Positions 40,812-50,777 of a DNA stretch of 64,000 bases are shown one piece after another; within the stretch, counting starts at the first letter, position 1; every line of letters starts with the position of its first letter. Position numbers and translations under genes: made by a program. The notes below the pieces were generated by a model that saw only the letters and a list, made by a program, of their open reading frames with translations, searched no databases and was not told where the DNA came from. This stretch comes from Ligilactobacillus sp. WC1T17 (GTDB lineage: Bacteria; Bacillota; Bacilli; Lactobacillales; Lactobacillaceae), in assembly GCA_900110005.1 (NCBI GenBank), contig FOCC01000008.1:16503-80502 (forward strand). The letters run 5' to 3'.

Positions 40812-41753
40812 ATGATTGAATTTGAAAAACCAAAAATTCACAAAATTGAAGAAACAGCAGATTACGGCAAGTTTGTTGTCGAACCATTAGAACGTGGTTA
40901 CGGTACAACTTTAGGCAATTCTTTGCGTCGCATTCTTCTGTCTTCATTACCAGGTGCTGCGATTACTGATGTTCAAATTGATGGCGTATTGCATGAATTC
41001 TCCACTGTAAAAGGTGTACTTGAAGATGTAACTGAAATCATTTTAAACCTCAAGAAAGTAGCATTGAAGATTGATTCCGAAGAACCACAAAGACTCGAAT
41101 TTGATATTGTTGGTCCTAAGGAAGTTAAAGCTGGCGATCTTGCAACTAATAGCGATGTTGAAGTCATTAATCCAGACCTTTACATTTGCACAGTCGCTGA
41201 AGGTGCTTCATTCCATGCAACAATGAATGCTAATAAGGGCCGTGGTTATGTTTCTGCAAATGATAATAAATCAATGGTAGAAGATATGCCAGGTGTATTA
41301 GCAATCGACTCGATTTATACCCCAATCGAACGTGTCAACTACCAAGTAGAAAAAACACGTGTTGGTCAAAAAAATGATTATGACAAGTTGACCTTAGATG
41401 TATGGACTAACGGCTCAATCACACCAAGTGAAGCAATTAGTTTATCCGCTAAGATCTTAACAGAACACTTATCCTTATTTGTTGATTTGACAGATGAAGC
41501 TAAGAATGCTGAAATCATGGTCGAAAAAGAAGAAACACATAAGGAAAAGATGCTTGAAATGACGATTGAAGAACTCGATTTGTCCGTTCGTTCATACAAC
41601 TGCTTGAAGCGTGCAAGCATTAACACTGTTCAAGCTTTGACAAACAAGTCTGAATCCGATATGATGAAGGTCCGTAACTTGGGCAAGAAGTCACTTGAAG
41701 AAGTTAAGGCTAAATTGGCAGATCTTGGTTTATCATTACGTCACGATGATTAA
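40812..41753 (+). CDS. rpoA: RNA polymerase alpha subunit
   Basis: 313 aa from ATG 40812 (GAAAGGGG site about 12 nt upstream; the longer frame is rejected because it overlaps this). N-terminal dimerisation domain with [23 protein letters not shown]-terminal domain with [22 protein letters not shown], the surface that contacts UP elements and activators. Flexible linker around residues 228-240. Confidence 0.97.
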   Translation: MIEFEKPKIHKIEETADYGKFVVEPLERGYGTTLGNSLRRILLSSLPGAAITDVQIDGVLHEFSTVKGVLEDVTEIILNLKKVALKIDSEEPQRLEFDIVGPKEVKAGDLATNSDVEVINPDLYICTVAEGASFHATMNANKGRGYVSANDNKSMVEDMPGVLAIDSIYTPIERVNYQVEKTRVGQKNDYDKLTLDVWTNGSITPSEAISLSAKILTEHLSLFVDLTDEAKNAEIMVEKEETHKEKMLEMTIEELDLSVRSYNCLKRASINTVQALTNKSESDMMKVRNLGKKSLEEVKAKLADLGLSLRHDD

Positions 41754-41783
41754 TATTTTTTATTTAAGGGAGGGAATCCGTTC

Positions 41784-42167
41784 ATGGCTTACCGCAAATT
41801 AGGACGCACAAGCGCACACCGTAAATCAATGTTGCGCAACTTGACAACTGATTTGATTGTTAACGGTCGCATTGTTACTACTGAAACACGTGCTAAAGAA
41901 GTACGCAAATTTGCTGACAAGATGATTACTTTAGGCAAGAAGGGTGATCTTGCATCTCGTCGTCGTGCTGCTGCATTCTTGATGAATGTTGTTGCTGACG
42001 TCAAAGAAGATGGCGACAAGGTTGTTGCTCAAACTGCTGTACAAAAACTTTTTGATGATGTTGCACCTCGTTTTGAAAGTCGCAATGGTGGTTACACACG
42101 TATCATCAAGATGGACGCACGTCGCGGCGATGCAGCTAAGATGGCTGTACTTGAATTAGTTGACTAA
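41784..42167 (+). CDS. rplQ: Ribosomal protein L17
   Basis: 127 aa; [23 protein letters not shown] at the start and [20 protein letters not shown] near the end. Surface protein near the tunnel exit. Last gene of the superoperon, followed by a structured 3' element. Confidence 0.98.
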   Translation: MAYRKLGRTSAHRKSMLRNLTTDLIVNGRIVTTETRAKEVRKFADKMITLGKKGDLASRRRAAAFLMNVVADVKEDGDKVVAQTAVQKLFDDVAPRFESRNGGYTRIIKMDARRGDAAKMAVLELVD

Positions 42168-42191
42168 TTCAAACGCAATTAAATAAAAATT

Positions 42192-42304
42192 GTCACTTTT
42201 ACGATGATAACTGGGCGTTACGATGTTGGGGTAAAATCCGAGTCTAGTCCTAAGTAACCAGCTTTTGCTGGCGAAACCTTCACCGTAAAAAGTGATTTTT
42301 TTTT
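42192..42304 (+). ncRNA. Candidate L17 downstream element (L17DE)
   Basis: TCACTTTTACG (42193-42203) pairs with CGTAAAAAGTGA (42284-42295), enclosing a complex middle with a perfect CCAGC/GCTGG hairpin (42258-42271) and conserved-looking single-stranded blocks (GGGGTAAAATCCG). It ends in T10, so it also terminates transcription. A conserved structured RNA, L17 downstream element, is known directly after rplQ in lactic acid bacteria and Listeria; location and shape fit, but no covariance model was run. Confidence 0.7.
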
Positions 42305-42407
42305 ACATAAAATTATGCTTTAAAAGGGATGCAAGCATTTTCGCCTGAAATTAGGTATAATAAGGATAGTTAATTTTGTGAAAGGGCGGGCTTTGGCCCA
42401 GATAATT

Positions 42408-43559
42408 ATGAAAGTTAAGATTAGTCGCGGACTGGCAATTGTTTTAGCGAGTCTTTGGAGTGTCTTTTTATTTATTGCAGCTTATATTTATCAGACAAAG
42501 GTATTTGAGCTCGATTACGCTCATACCTTTATGCTGGCGGGTGGGTTATCGCTTCTTTTTTATATTTGGCAATTAATTGAATTGGCATTGCCTAAAAAAG
42601 ATTTAAGCACCCTGACAGCTTTGAGCAAACGGCTGCTGCAAAGAAATTTAGGTGAGAGTTTATCCTGGACCTTTTTAGCAGCGAGTGCCGTTTGCGTGTC
42701 ATTTTTAAAGAAGGATATTTTTATGCTGATAGCTGCAATGATTGCGCTGCTAACTTTTTGGGGTGTTTTTGCTTTATTTAATTTGATTTTGTTAAAGCCA
42801 TTTGAAAGTGACTTCAATGTTAAAAAAAGCTTTTTGCATTTGGCTGGCCATTTAAATGAAGGCACGCAGATTGTGTATGATGACGCGGTTAAGAAAGCTT
42901 GCAGCCGTGAAATTAAAATGCGGTTTAATTCCTATTTGCGCCGTTTTTTTGTGGGTTTGAGTCTTTTGGCCGCAGCTTTAGCGGTCTTGGCTATTAAACC
43001 TATTTTTGGCGTTTTTGCCTTTGTTTTTGCCGCTGTCTTCTTTCTAGGCTATACTTTTTTGGGAATTATGAGTTTTTGGGATAATATCAATAAGGTGCGT
43101 CGGCGCAACCTTTACCTATTATCAGCGCCGCAAATTTTGGGCTTTTACCAGCAGATATATTTGTTGGAATGGAATCATTTGCTTAAAATTTCTAAAGAAG
43201 ATCAATTAAATATGGCATATGGCTTTTTAAGAGTCGAAGCTTTCAATGAATGCTTATTATTTTTAAAGCATACCAAATTAAAACGTTACCGCTTGAAGGC
43301 GACTTATTATACCTTGGCAGCGTTGACGGCCTTAGGTCGCAGAGAAGATGCTTTGAAAGCTTATGATGATTTAGACAAATTATCCCAACGCTTAAAAGGC
43401 AAAAAGAGTGAACAGGAAAAATTAATTTTAAACTTTTTTTCAGCTATTTTGTGGAAACGCTATGATCAAGCCCAATTTGAATTGGATAATATCCATAAAT
43501 TTTTGAGTGAAGAAGAAGATACTTTATACCAGGCTTTTATCACTGAGAAAGTTATTTAA
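42408..43559 (+). CDS. Membrane protein with a C-terminal helical-repeat domain, unknown function
   Basis: About 383 aa if started at ATG 42408 (MKVKISRGLAIVLASLW); an upstream GTG at 42378 is only 17 nt past the TATAAT at 42356-42361 and has no ribosome site, and ATG 42408 also has no strong one, so the start is uncertain. Two helices near the N-terminus (about 10-30 and 40-60), two more at about 85-135 and two at about 175-235. After residue 250 a soluble part of paired helices (YTLAALTALGRREDALKAYDDL) resembles TPR repeats. I do not recognise the family. It may anchor protein partners at the membrane. Followed by its own terminator. Confidence 0.6.
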   Translation: MKVKISRGLAIVLASLWSVFLFIAAYIYQTKVFELDYAHTFMLAGGLSLLFYIWQLIELALPKKDLSTLTALSKRLLQRNLGESLSWTFLAASAVCVSFLKKDIFMLIAAMIALLTFWGVFALFNLILLKPFESDFNVKKSFLHLAGHLNEGTQIVYDDAVKKACSREIKMRFNSYLRRFFVGLSLLAAALAVLAIKPIFGVFAFVFAAVFFLGYTFLGIMSFWDNINKVRRRNLYLLSAPQILGFYQQIYLLEWNHLLKISKEDQLNMAYGFLRVEAFNECLLFLKHTKLKRYRLKATYYTLAALTALGRREDALKAYDDLDKLSQRLKGKKSEQEKLILNFFSAILWKRYDQAQFELDNIHKFLSEEEDTLYQAFITEKVI

Positions 43560-43603
43560 AACGATACCGCAAATTAAATCAGCAATTTGCGGTATCGTTT
43601 TTT
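43560..43603 (+). terminator. Terminator before ecfA1
   Basis: AACGATACCGCAAATT / AATTTGCGGTATCGTT long perfect stem, loop of about 7 nt and T9, immediately after the stop of the membrane protein gene. Confidence 0.93.
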
Positions 43604-43660
43604 TTTCTGTACAATGTTCAATATAAAAGTTAATACGTTTAAACGTAGGTGGGGGATATG

Positions 43661-44500
43661 ATGGATTCAATCATTAAAATTAAAGATTTGAATTTTGCTT
43701 ATACCAATGAAGATCAAGCTTTAACTTTAAAAGATATTAATTTAGAAATCAAACCAGGACAATGGGTCGCTCTAATTGGCCACAATGGGAGTGGCAAGTC
43801 CACATTGGCGCGGTTAATTGACGGCCTTTTAGCTGCGAAGTCCGGTCAAATTCAAGTCGGATCTTTCATTTTAAATGATGAAACGGTTTGGGATGTCAGA
43901 GAACAAATTGGGATGGTCTTTCAAAATCCTGACAACCAATTTGTCGGGGCCGACGTGGAAAGCGATATTGCCTTTGGAATGGAAAACCGCGGTATTGACC
44001 GCACCGAAATGGGTCGCAGAATTAAGAAAGTTTTAAAAGCAGTGAATATGGAAAAATTTGCCAAGCATGAACCAGTCAAACTCTCAGGCGGTCAAAAGCA
44101 AAGGGTGGCAATTGCGGGCGTTTTAGCTGTCCAGCCAAAAGTGATTATTTTTGACGAATCAACGAGTATGCTTGATCCTGAAGGACGCCAAGATATTGTT
44201 AACCTGATGCAAGAATTGAACCGTAAAGGGCATTTTACCATTATTTCCATCACCCATGATATCGATGAAGCTAGTTTAGCGGACCGGATTGTTGTGTTAA
44301 ATGATGGCGAAATTGTCGGCGATGGGACACCCGAGGATATTTTTACGCAAACAGAATTGTTAAGCAAATTAGGCCTTGAATTGCCTTATCCGGAAGCTTT
44401 GAAGCAAAAATTACAGCAATTGGGCCTAGAAGTTCCCCAAGAATATCTTGATGAAGAAGGGATGGTTGACTTGTTATGTCAATTGAAATCAAACATTTAA
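43661..44500 (+). CDS. ecfA1: ECF transporter ATPase A1
   Basis: 279 aa from ATG 43661 (AGGTGG 8 nt upstream). ABC ATPase of the shared energising module for vitamin and metal S components. Walker A GHNGSGKST (about 39-47), Q-loop, signature LSGGQKQRVAIA, Walker B VIIFDESTSMLD and His-loop ITHDIDEA. Overlaps ecfA2 by 25 nt. Group II ECF module (A1-A2-T) without a dedicated S gene, so several S components elsewhere should share it. Confidence 0.95.
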   Translation: MDSIIKIKDLNFAYTNEDQALTLKDINLEIKPGQWVALIGHNGSGKSTLARLIDGLLAAKSGQIQVGSFILNDETVWDVREQIGMVFQNPDNQFVGADVESDIAFGMENRGIDRTEMGRRIKKVLKAVNMEKFAKHEPVKLSGGQKQRVAIAGVLAVQPKVIIFDESTSMLDPEGRQDIVNLMQELNRKGHFTIISITHDIDEASLADRIVVLNDGEIVGDGTPEDIFTQTELLSKLGLELPYPEALKQKLQQLGLEVPQEYLDEEGMVDLLCQLKSNI

Positions 44501-45336
44501 GCTATATCTATCAGCCGGACACGCCATTAGCTCACCAAGCTTTGCAAGATATTTCCCTGGAAATAAAAGATGGCAGCTATACTGCTTTTATTGGCCATAC
44601 AGGGAGCGGCAAATCAACTTTGATGCAGCATTTAAATGGGCTGTTGAAGCCAACAGAAGGTCAATTAACGGTTAATGGGCTGACCATTAACCCCAGCACT
44701 CAAAATAAAGATTTAAGCCAACTTCGTGGTAAGGTCGGCTTTGTTTTTCAATTTCCTGAAGCCCAGCTGTTTGAAGAAACCGTGCGCAAAGATATTGCCT
44801 TTGCACCGCAAAATTTTGGTAAAAGTGAAAGTGAAGCGTTGGAGATTGCTGAAAAAATGGCGCAAGTGGTTGGACTAGCGCCTGAGGTTTTGGACAAATC
44901 TCCTTTTGAACTCTCCGGCGGCCAGATGCGTCGGGTCGCCATTGCCGGTATTTTAGCGATGGAACCGGAAATTTTAGTGTTAGATGAGCCGACCGCTGGC
45001 TTGGATCCTACGGGGCGAAAGCAGATGATGGATCTTTTTGCCAAATTAAACCAGCAGGGGTTGACGATTATCTTGGTGACACACCAAATGGATGATGTGG
45101 CTAATTATGCTTCACATGTAATTGCTTTAGAAAATGGGCAAAAAATTGCCGATACGACACCCAGGGAACTTTTTTCCAAACCTGCTTGGCTAAGAGAGCA
45201 TCATTTAGATTTGCCCAAGACCACAAAATTTGCCGAAAAACTGCAGCAAAAAGGCTTTGAACTGCCATATTTACCGTTGACGCAGGCTGAATTGGCCCAG
45301 ATGCTGCAGCAACAATTGGGGGAGAAACATGAATAA
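44476..45336 (+). CDS. ecfA2: ECF transporter ATPase A2
   Basis: 286 aa; Walker A GHTGSGKST (about 39-47), signature LSGGQMRRVAIA, Walker B ILVLDEPTAGLD, His-loop VTHQMDD. Pairs with EcfA1. ATG lies within the end of ecfA1; overlaps ecfT by 8 nt. Confidence 0.95.
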   Translation: MSIEIKHLSYIYQPDTPLAHQALQDISLEIKDGSYTAFIGHTGSGKSTLMQHLNGLLKPTEGQLTVNGLTINPSTQNKDLSQLRGKVGFVFQFPEAQLFEETVRKDIAFAPQNFGKSESEALEIAEKMAQVVGLAPEVLDKSPFELSGGQMRRVAIAGILAMEPEILVLDEPTAGLDPTGRKQMMDLFAKLNQQGLTIILVTHQMDDVANYASHVIALENGQKIADTTPRELFSKPAWLREHHLDLPKTTKFAEKLQQKGFELPYLPLTQAELAQMLQQQLGEKHE

Positions 45337-46123
45337 ATTACTTTTAGGCCGGTATTTAAACGGCGACTCGTTCATTCATAACTTAGATCCTCGCGGGAAG
45401 CTTTTGTTGTGTTTTTATTACGTCATCATTATTTTTTTATGCAACAATTGGCAAACCTATACCCTACTTTTTGGTTTTACCCTGGTTTGTCTGGCTTTGT
45501 CAAAAATTAAATTAGATTTTTTCTGGCGGGGAATTCGGCCCATTTTGGGTCTGATTTTATTTACTGTTTTATTGCAAGTCTTCTTTACTTCTGGCGGGCA
45601 TGTCTACTTCAAATACGGCCCATTGATGCTGACGCATTTTGGTCTGGTCAATGGCTGCTATGTTTTTGTGCGTTTTGTTTTGATTATTGTCTTTTCAACT
45701 CTTTTGACGTTAACAACAGCCCCACTTGAGATTGCCGATGCCATTGAATCTTTGCTTAAGCCTTTGAAAAGGTTTCATGTGCCTGTTTATGAAATCTCCT
45801 TGATGCTGTCAATTGCTTTGCGATTTGTTCCGACTTTGATGGATGAAACGGAAAAAATTATGAATGCCCAACGGTCACGTGGGGTTGATTTTTCACAAGG
45901 TTCGCTCATGCAGAGAATTAAGGCGGTTATACCGCTGCTAATTCCTTTATTTGTCAGCTCATTTAACCGGGCAGAAGATTTGGCTACGGCCATGGAAGCA
46001 CGGGGATATCGCGGCGGTGAAGGTCGCAGCAAATACCGCGTCCACATGTGGGCTAAAAAGGATACGTTATCGGTGGTTGTATTTGCTCTTTTAACGGTGG
46101 CGTTGCTTTTTTTGCGTAATTAG
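45329..46123 (+). CDS. ecfT: ECF transporter transmembrane subunit T
   Basis: 264 aa with about five to six helices and, near the C-terminus, the two short coupling-helix motifs NAQRSRGVD (about 185) and [10 protein letters not shown] (about 228) containing the xRG signature that docks in the ATPases. Overlaps ecfA2, GGGGAG site inside it. Confidence 0.95.
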   Translation: MNKLLLGRYLNGDSFIHNLDPRGKLLLCFYYVIIIFLCNNWQTYTLLFGFTLVCLALSKIKLDFFWRGIRPILGLILFTVLLQVFFTSGGHVYFKYGPLMLTHFGLVNGCYVFVRFVLIIVFSTLLTLTTAPLEIADAIESLLKPLKRFHVPVYEISLMLSIALRFVPTLMDETEKIMNAQRSRGVDFSQGSLMQRIKAVIPLLIPLFVSSFNRAEDLATAMEARGYRGGEGRSKYRVHMWAKKDTLSVVVFALLTVALLFLRN

Positions 46124-46134
46124 AAAGGATTCTT

Positions 46135-46887
46135 ATGACACAAAGATATAAAATTACCTTGGCTTATGATGGAACTAACTTTGCCGGTTTCCAAGAACAG
46201 CCTAACCAGCGGACGGTGCAGTCGGTCCTGGAAAAAGCAGTTAATAAGATGAGCAAGGAAGACAAATATATAAAAATTTACGGCTCGGGCCGAACGGATG
46301 CCGGCGTCCATGCCTTAGGCCAAGTAGTGCATTTTGATTTTCCGCATCCGATTCCAGCTTCGGGGATGTTAAAAGGACTTAACTCCATTTTGCCCTTAGA
46401 TTGTGAAGTAGTAGACTGTAAAATCGTCCCCAATACCTTCCATGCCCGTTATACAACCCATGCCAAGCGCTACATGTACCGGGTAAGTTTAGGCAAATTC
46501 ACCAATCCTTTTAAACGATTTTATACCGCGCATTACAAATATCCCTTAGATGTTGAAAAGATGCAGCTGGCCATCCAAGATTTAATCGGGACGCATGATT
46601 TTTCCAGTTTTGTGGCTTCTGGTAGCCAAGTTAAAAACCATGTCCGCACCATCTATGAGGCAAGTGTTAAAGAAGATAAGGCTAATCAGGAAATCGTCTT
46701 TGAATTTTTAGGTAACGGCTTTTTGTATAACCAGGTCCGCATTATGGTGGCGGCGTTACTGGAAATCGGCAGCAATAAGCGGCCGGTGCATGATTTTTTG
46801 CGGCTTTATGAAGTTAAGGATCGCAATGAATGTCGTGGAACCGCACCTGCTAGTGGCCTTTACCTCAAAGAAGTTTATTATGATTAA
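46135..46887 (+). CDS. truA: tRNA pseudouridine(38-40) synthase
   Basis: 250 aa; catalytic aspartate in [17 protein letters not shown] (about residue 53), RMYRVS and [20 protein letters not shown]. Isomerises U38-40 in the anticodon arm. 11 nt after ecfT, AGAAAGGA site, and the same order as in many lactobacilli. Confidence 0.97.
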   Translation: MTQRYKITLAYDGTNFAGFQEQPNQRTVQSVLEKAVNKMSKEDKYIKIYGSGRTDAGVHALGQVVHFDFPHPIPASGMLKGLNSILPLDCEVVDCKIVPNTFHARYTTHAKRYMYRVSLGKFTNPFKRFYTAHYKYPLDVEKMQLAIQDLIGTHDFSSFVASGSQVKNHVRTIYEASVKEDKANQEIVFEFLGNGFLYNQVRIMVAALLEIGSNKRPVHDFLRLYEVKDRNECRGTAPASGLYLKEVYYD

Positions 46888-46924
46888 AAAAATGCGAAAA
46901 TTTTGAAAAATTAAACGTTACTAA

Positions 46925-46953
46925 TTGACTAAGTTCAAGAAAAATCGTAATAT
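46925..46953 (+). promoter_or_regulatory. Promoter of rplM-rpsI
   Basis: TTGACT (46925-46930), 17-bp spacer, TAATAT (46948-46953). The leader of about 85 nt carries GCCCCAC...GCCCCG sequence features of an L13-type leader region, not tested further. Confidence 0.75.
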
Positions 46954-47039
46954 AGTATTTGGTATTGTTTGCCCCACAGTAAGCCCCGTTAATCTTATTG
47001 TATGTCAAACATGTATACATCAAATGGAGGAAATTAACC

Positions 47040-47483
47040 GTGCGTACAACATATATTGCAAAACCAGGCGAAGTAGAACGTAAGTGGTATGTCGTAGACG
47101 CAACAAATGTGCCTTTGGGTCGTTTGTCCGCTGTTGTGGCATCCGTATTGCGTGGTAAGAATAAGCCAACTTTCACACCAAACGTCGATACAGGTGACTA
47201 TGTCATCGTTGTTAATGCTGACAAGGTAGCTTTGACAGGTCGTAAAGCTACTAAGAAGGTATACTACCATCACTCAAACCATCCAGGTGGCTTGAAGGCT
47301 CGTACAGCTGGTGACTACCGTGAAAAGGATCCTGAAAAATTGATCGCAATGTCCGTTAAGGGTATGCTTCCAAAGGGTTCTCTTGGCCGTGAACAAGCTA
47401 AGAAGCTTCATGTTTACCGTGGTGCTGACCACAAGCATGCTGCACAACAACCAGCAGTTTTGGATATCACAAACTTAATCTAG
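47040..47483 (+). CDS. rplM: Ribosomal protein L13
   Basis: 147 aa from GTG 47040, with TGGAGGAA 8 nt upstream, giving the family start [41 protein letters not shown] near residue 108. Early 50S assembly protein. 13 nt to rpsI. Confidence 0.97.
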   Translation: MRTTYIAKPGEVERKWYVVDATNVPLGRLSAVVASVLRGKNKPTFTPNVDTGDYVIVVNADKVALTGRKATKKVYYHHSNHPGGLKARTAGDYREKDPEKLIAMSVKGMLPKGSLGREQAKKLHVYRGADHKHAAQQPAVLDITNLI

Positions 47484-47496
47484 GAGGATAACGAAT

Positions 47497-47889
47497 TTGG
47501 CACAAGTACAATATCGCGGCACAGGCCGTCGTAAAAACTCTGTCGCTCGTGTAATCTTGGTTCCTGGTACAGGCAAGATTACTATGAATGGCAAATCTGC
47601 AGAAGAATACGTTCCATTCGCAAACTTACGCGAAGTTATGGTACAACCATTTGCTGTTACAGAAACTAAAGGTCAATATGACGTTTTAGTTAATGTTAAC
47701 GGTGGTGGCTTCTCTGGCCAAGCAGGCGCTACTCGTCATGGTATCGCTCGTGCTTTGCTCGAAGTTGATCCAGATTTCCGTGGCGTTTTGAAGCGTGCAG
47801 GTCTCTTGACTCGTGATGCACGTATGAAAGAACGTAAGAAGCCAGGTCTTAAGAAGGCTCGTAAAGCTTCACAATTCTCAAAACGTTAA
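47497..47889 (+). CDS. rpsI: Ribosomal protein S9
   Basis: 130 aa, TTG start after [19 protein letters not shown] near the N-terminus and the extended basic tail ending KASQFSKR that reaches the P-site tRNA. Its last codons and terminator are partly repeated, in diverged form, at 49504-49598. Confidence 0.97.
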   Translation: MAQVQYRGTGRRKNSVARVILVPGTGKITMNGKSAEEYVPFANLREVMVQPFAVTETKGQYDVLVNVNGGGFSGQAGATRHGIARALLEVDPDFRGVLKRAGLLTRDARMKERKKPGLKKARKASQFSKR

Positions 47890-47911
47890 TATACAGATTA
47901 TCGAATTTGAG

Positions 47912-47943
47912 AGCACCCTATGGCTTAGTCATAGGGTGTTTTT
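47912..47943 (+). terminator. Terminator after rpsI
   Basis: GCACCCTATG / CATAGGGTGT stem, seven-base loop and T5. A diverged equivalent (GCACTCTCTGG / CAGGGGGTGT) stands at 49564-49597. Confidence 0.92.
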
Positions 47944-48004
47944 GTTTTAATTTACAAGCAAAAGCGTAATTAAAGAGAAAATTTTAATCTGGGAGGGGAA
48001 CTTT

Positions 48005-49459
48005 TTGTCAGCCAATTTGATTAGCAAGGTATCAAAGAAAACAGTTTGGGTGATAGGCGTATTCTTTTTTCTTGCCATTAACGTAAATAATTTAATTTAT
48101 TATAACGACGCACGTTTTCCTATAAACATGAACCTTGGAATTAAGGTGATGTTGACAGTATGTTTTGTTGTGGCAGCTATTATAGTTGGAATTATCCTGT
48201 GGGTATTAATCCATAAATTGGATGAGCGTCGGAGCCTGCCCTGGATTTTGGCGGCAGCCTTCCTTGTAAGGCTGCTTTGGATTTTAGCAGTTAGAACTCC
48301 GCCGGTTCAAGACTACCAGGATATTTATCAGGCTTCTTTGGCTTTCGCGTCAGGTCAGAAAGATTTTTCTGTGACTAGCCATTATCTCTATCTTTATCCT
48401 TACATGATAGGTTTTGTTCTTTATCAGGGGATGATTATCAAAGTGGTTGGAGCTAAGATAATGTTCTTGAAATTTCTTAACGTTGTCTTTAGTACCTTGA
48501 CGGTGTGGCTGACAGCCAGAATTGCTAAGCGGATTTTTTCACCGCGAGCGGGGCTTGCCGCAGCTTTAATGATGACTATTTATGTACCCAATATTGTCAT
48601 CAATTCTATTTTAACCAATGATATCCTCTCCACCCTGCTTTTCTTGTGGGCGTTGGATATTTTTATAGATGAAAGGTTTAATTATAAGCGGGGAATAGCA
48701 GTCGGCGTTTTGCTGTTTTGCGGAAGCTTTTTGCGACCGTTGGCATCGATCCTTATTCTAGCCATTCTTCTTTATGGATTATTCATTAAACTTTGGCAAC
48801 AGCCTTTAAAGCCAGTCTATTTGATAGCGTTATTTCTTATTCCGGTTTCTTATAGTTTGGTTAGCGTTGGTACCGATCAGACTTTATTACGAAGCAATAT
48901 CAGCAGTCAAAGCTTTCGAACGGTCAACCAATATTGGAAATTTGCGGAAGGACTAAATGCTAAGACAAATGGTTATTGGAGTTCCGACGATTACGCTTAT
49001 GTTTCTAGTGGAAAGACTGCGGCTGAACGTGATCGGAGGTCCAAAAAATTGCTGAATCAACGACTTAGTCATCCTCAAACGGTGACCCGCTTGTTTGTCA
49101 GCAAGTTTGCCGCTATGTGGTCTGACCTTGATAGCAATCTATCATGGGCAACAAAGGAAACAAAAGGATTTGGCTCGTCAAAATTGCTGCTGATAGTGCT
49201 CTGTATCCTGCAAAAGTCTGTATATATGTGTTTTTGTGGAATGATACTGTGGCTACTACTGTCAGGTAAGATTCCTGAAGCAGGTTATTTGATGGTTATT
49301 ATAGCTTTGGGATATATTCTCATTCATGAGGGAATTGAAATTCAAACTCGTTACCGTTACTTTATCATGCCAGCCTTTATGATTTTAGCAGCTGGAGGAT
49401 TTGACAATGACAGCATGTCAGAAATTATGCAGAAATTTACGGGAAGTTTTTTTGCTTAA
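48005..49459 (+). CDS. GT-C type glycosyltransferase, GT39-like membrane protein
   Basis: 484 aa, TTG start after GGGAGGGGA. About eleven to twelve hydrophobic helices. The first large extracytoplasmic loop has PPVQDYQDIYQ (about 98-108), the acidic motif position of GT-C lipid-phosphosugar transferases (ArnT/PMT class), and LYLYPYMIGF follows. A polar extracytoplasmic stretch with SSDDYAYVSSGKTAAERDRR is at about 325-345. Such proteins transfer sugar from polyprenyl phosphate to proteins, teichoic acids or polysaccharide. The acceptor is unknown. It stands alone between rpsI and a diverged copy of the rpsI end. Confidence 0.72.
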   Translation: MSANLISKVSKKTVWVIGVFFFLAINVNNLIYYNDARFPINMNLGIKVMLTVCFVVAAIIVGIILWVLIHKLDERRSLPWILAAAFLVRLLWILAVRTPPVQDYQDIYQASLAFASGQKDFSVTSHYLYLYPYMIGFVLYQGMIIKVVGAKIMFLKFLNVVFSTLTVWLTARIAKRIFSPRAGLAAALMMTIYVPNIVINSILTNDILSTLLFLWALDIFIDERFNYKRGIAVGVLLFCGSFLRPLASILILAILLYGLFIKLWQQPLKPVYLIALFLIPVSYSLVSVGTDQTLLRSNISSQSFRTVNQYWKFAEGLNAKTNGYWSSDDYAYVSSGKTAAERDRRSKKLLNQRLSHPQTVTRLFVSKFAAMWSDLDSNLSWATKETKGFGSSKLLLIVLCILQKSVYMCFCGMILWLLLSGKIPEAGYLMVIIALGYILIHEGIEIQTRYRYFIMPAFMILAAGGFDNDSMSEIMQKFTGSFFA

Positions 49460-49503
49460 ACAAGCGATAGCTTTTTGCAGTCCCGATTGGCTGATTTTTG
49501 GGC

Positions 49504-49598
49504 CAAGCCTGTAAAGCTTCACAATTCTTAAAGCGTTAGCTACAATTATAGCAACATTTTGGAGCACTCTCTGGCTTTACCAGGGGGTGTTTTTTTGC
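49504..49598 (+). pseudogene. Diverged copy of the rpsI 3' end and terminator
   Basis: Sequence GCCTGTAAAGCTTCACAATT to TAG at 49537-49539 codes KASQFLKR where rpsI ends KASQFSKR. About 25 nt further, a terminator (49564-49597) again resembles that of rpsI, with several base changes in both arms. No ribosome site or start; it is a 3' fragment. The amount of divergence suggests a copy from a relative rather than a local duplication. Confidence 0.82.
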
Positions 49599-49714
49599 TT
49601 CTGCAAATCAAGATAAAAAAAGCAAAGAAACATTAAAAATATGGCTCCATAAATTATATTATGATATGTTTATATTGCTCTTTTGATTAAAAAGGATTGA
49701 GGGAGGAAGACAAA

Positions 49715-50696
49715 ATGGCTTTAAAATTTGCTAATAAGACTAAATTGGCTCTTTATGTATTCTTGTCGTTATTTTGTGCTTGTGGGGTAACATTGTCATT
49801 GCATATGTAACCAAAGAAGTTTTAAATCGGGCCCAAGCAAGACAGGGAAAAATTGAAGATTTATACCTTATTGCCATTATCGGGGCGGCAGCTTTAATAT
49901 TTTTGATGCTGCTGGATTTTTTATATCGTTATTTGAGACAAGACCTTATTTTTGATTTTTTAGCCAATTAAATGAAATCCGTTCGACTAAGCCTATGTGG
50001 GATAAAGTTGAAAAAGCTTTAGCTTACCAAGAGCAGGATACAGCTAAAGCAGAGAATAAGACTTTTGAGAAGTTAACGGTCACTAATTTAGCTTACCAAA
50101 CATCAGATCAGGTTATTTTTAAAGGTGTTAATTTTGAACTTAATCCGGGTGAAAAAGTATTACTTATGGCTCCAAGCGGTTGGGGCAAAACAACTTTGCT
50201 GCGCAATTTAATTGGGCAGCTGGCGCCTAATCAAGGCACGGTACAAATTGATAATCAAAGCGTGAATGGTTATTGGTCTAAAGCGCACCAGTACTTTGGC
50301 TATGTTAACCAAAAGCCTTTTATTTTTAATCGTGATTTAGAATTTAACCTTACTTTGGGACAAAAATTTTCACCAAGCGAATTGCAAGATGCGATTGAAA
50401 AATCCGGCTTAGATGAGTTAGTTGCGCAAAAAGGGTTATCCTACCAAGTAGGGCAAGCAGGCAGCAACCTATCAGGAGGACAAATTCAAAGAGTTGAGAT
50501 TGCACGGTCGTTGTTAGCTAAGCGTCCAATCTTGCTGGCTGATGAAGCAACCAGTGCCTTAGATGGCCCTTTATCGTTAAAGATTCACCAAACTTTGCTT
50601 AAAAACCCAGAAATAGCGGTGATTGAAGTAGCTCACAAAATTTCAGAAGAAGAAAAGAAATTGTTTGACCGTGTGCTTATTTTGGGTGCAGACTAA
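49715..50696 (+). pseudogene. Broken ABC exporter (multidrug/peptide type)
   Basis: ATG 49715 follows GGGAGGA and starts a first membrane helix, then meets a stop at 49808; a one-base shift near 49780 continues as IVIAYVTKEVLNRA to a second helix and stops at 49971. The reading resumes as EIRSTKPMWDKVEKAL, the linker normally about 280 residues further on, so most of the membrane domain has been deleted. The ATPase domain from 49995 is intact: Walker A APSGWGKTT, signature LSGGQIQRVEIA, Walker B LLADEATSALD. Full exporters of this type are about 530-580 aa. An isolated ATPase product is possible but unlikely to transport. Confidence 0.8.
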
Positions 50697-50703
50697 TAAA
50701 TTT

Positions 50704-50738
50704 TCCCCCTCGCTGGTTTTAACCGCGGGGGCTTTTTG
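50704..50738 (+). terminator. Terminator after ABC exporter remnant
   Basis: CCCCCTCG / CGCGGGGG stem around CTGGTTTTAAC, followed by T5. The upstream run CCCCC is strong and 8 nt past the ATPase stop. Confidence 0.85.
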
Positions 50739-50777
50739 TGTTACAATTGTTCAGAAGTTAAGAAAATGAGGGATTAG

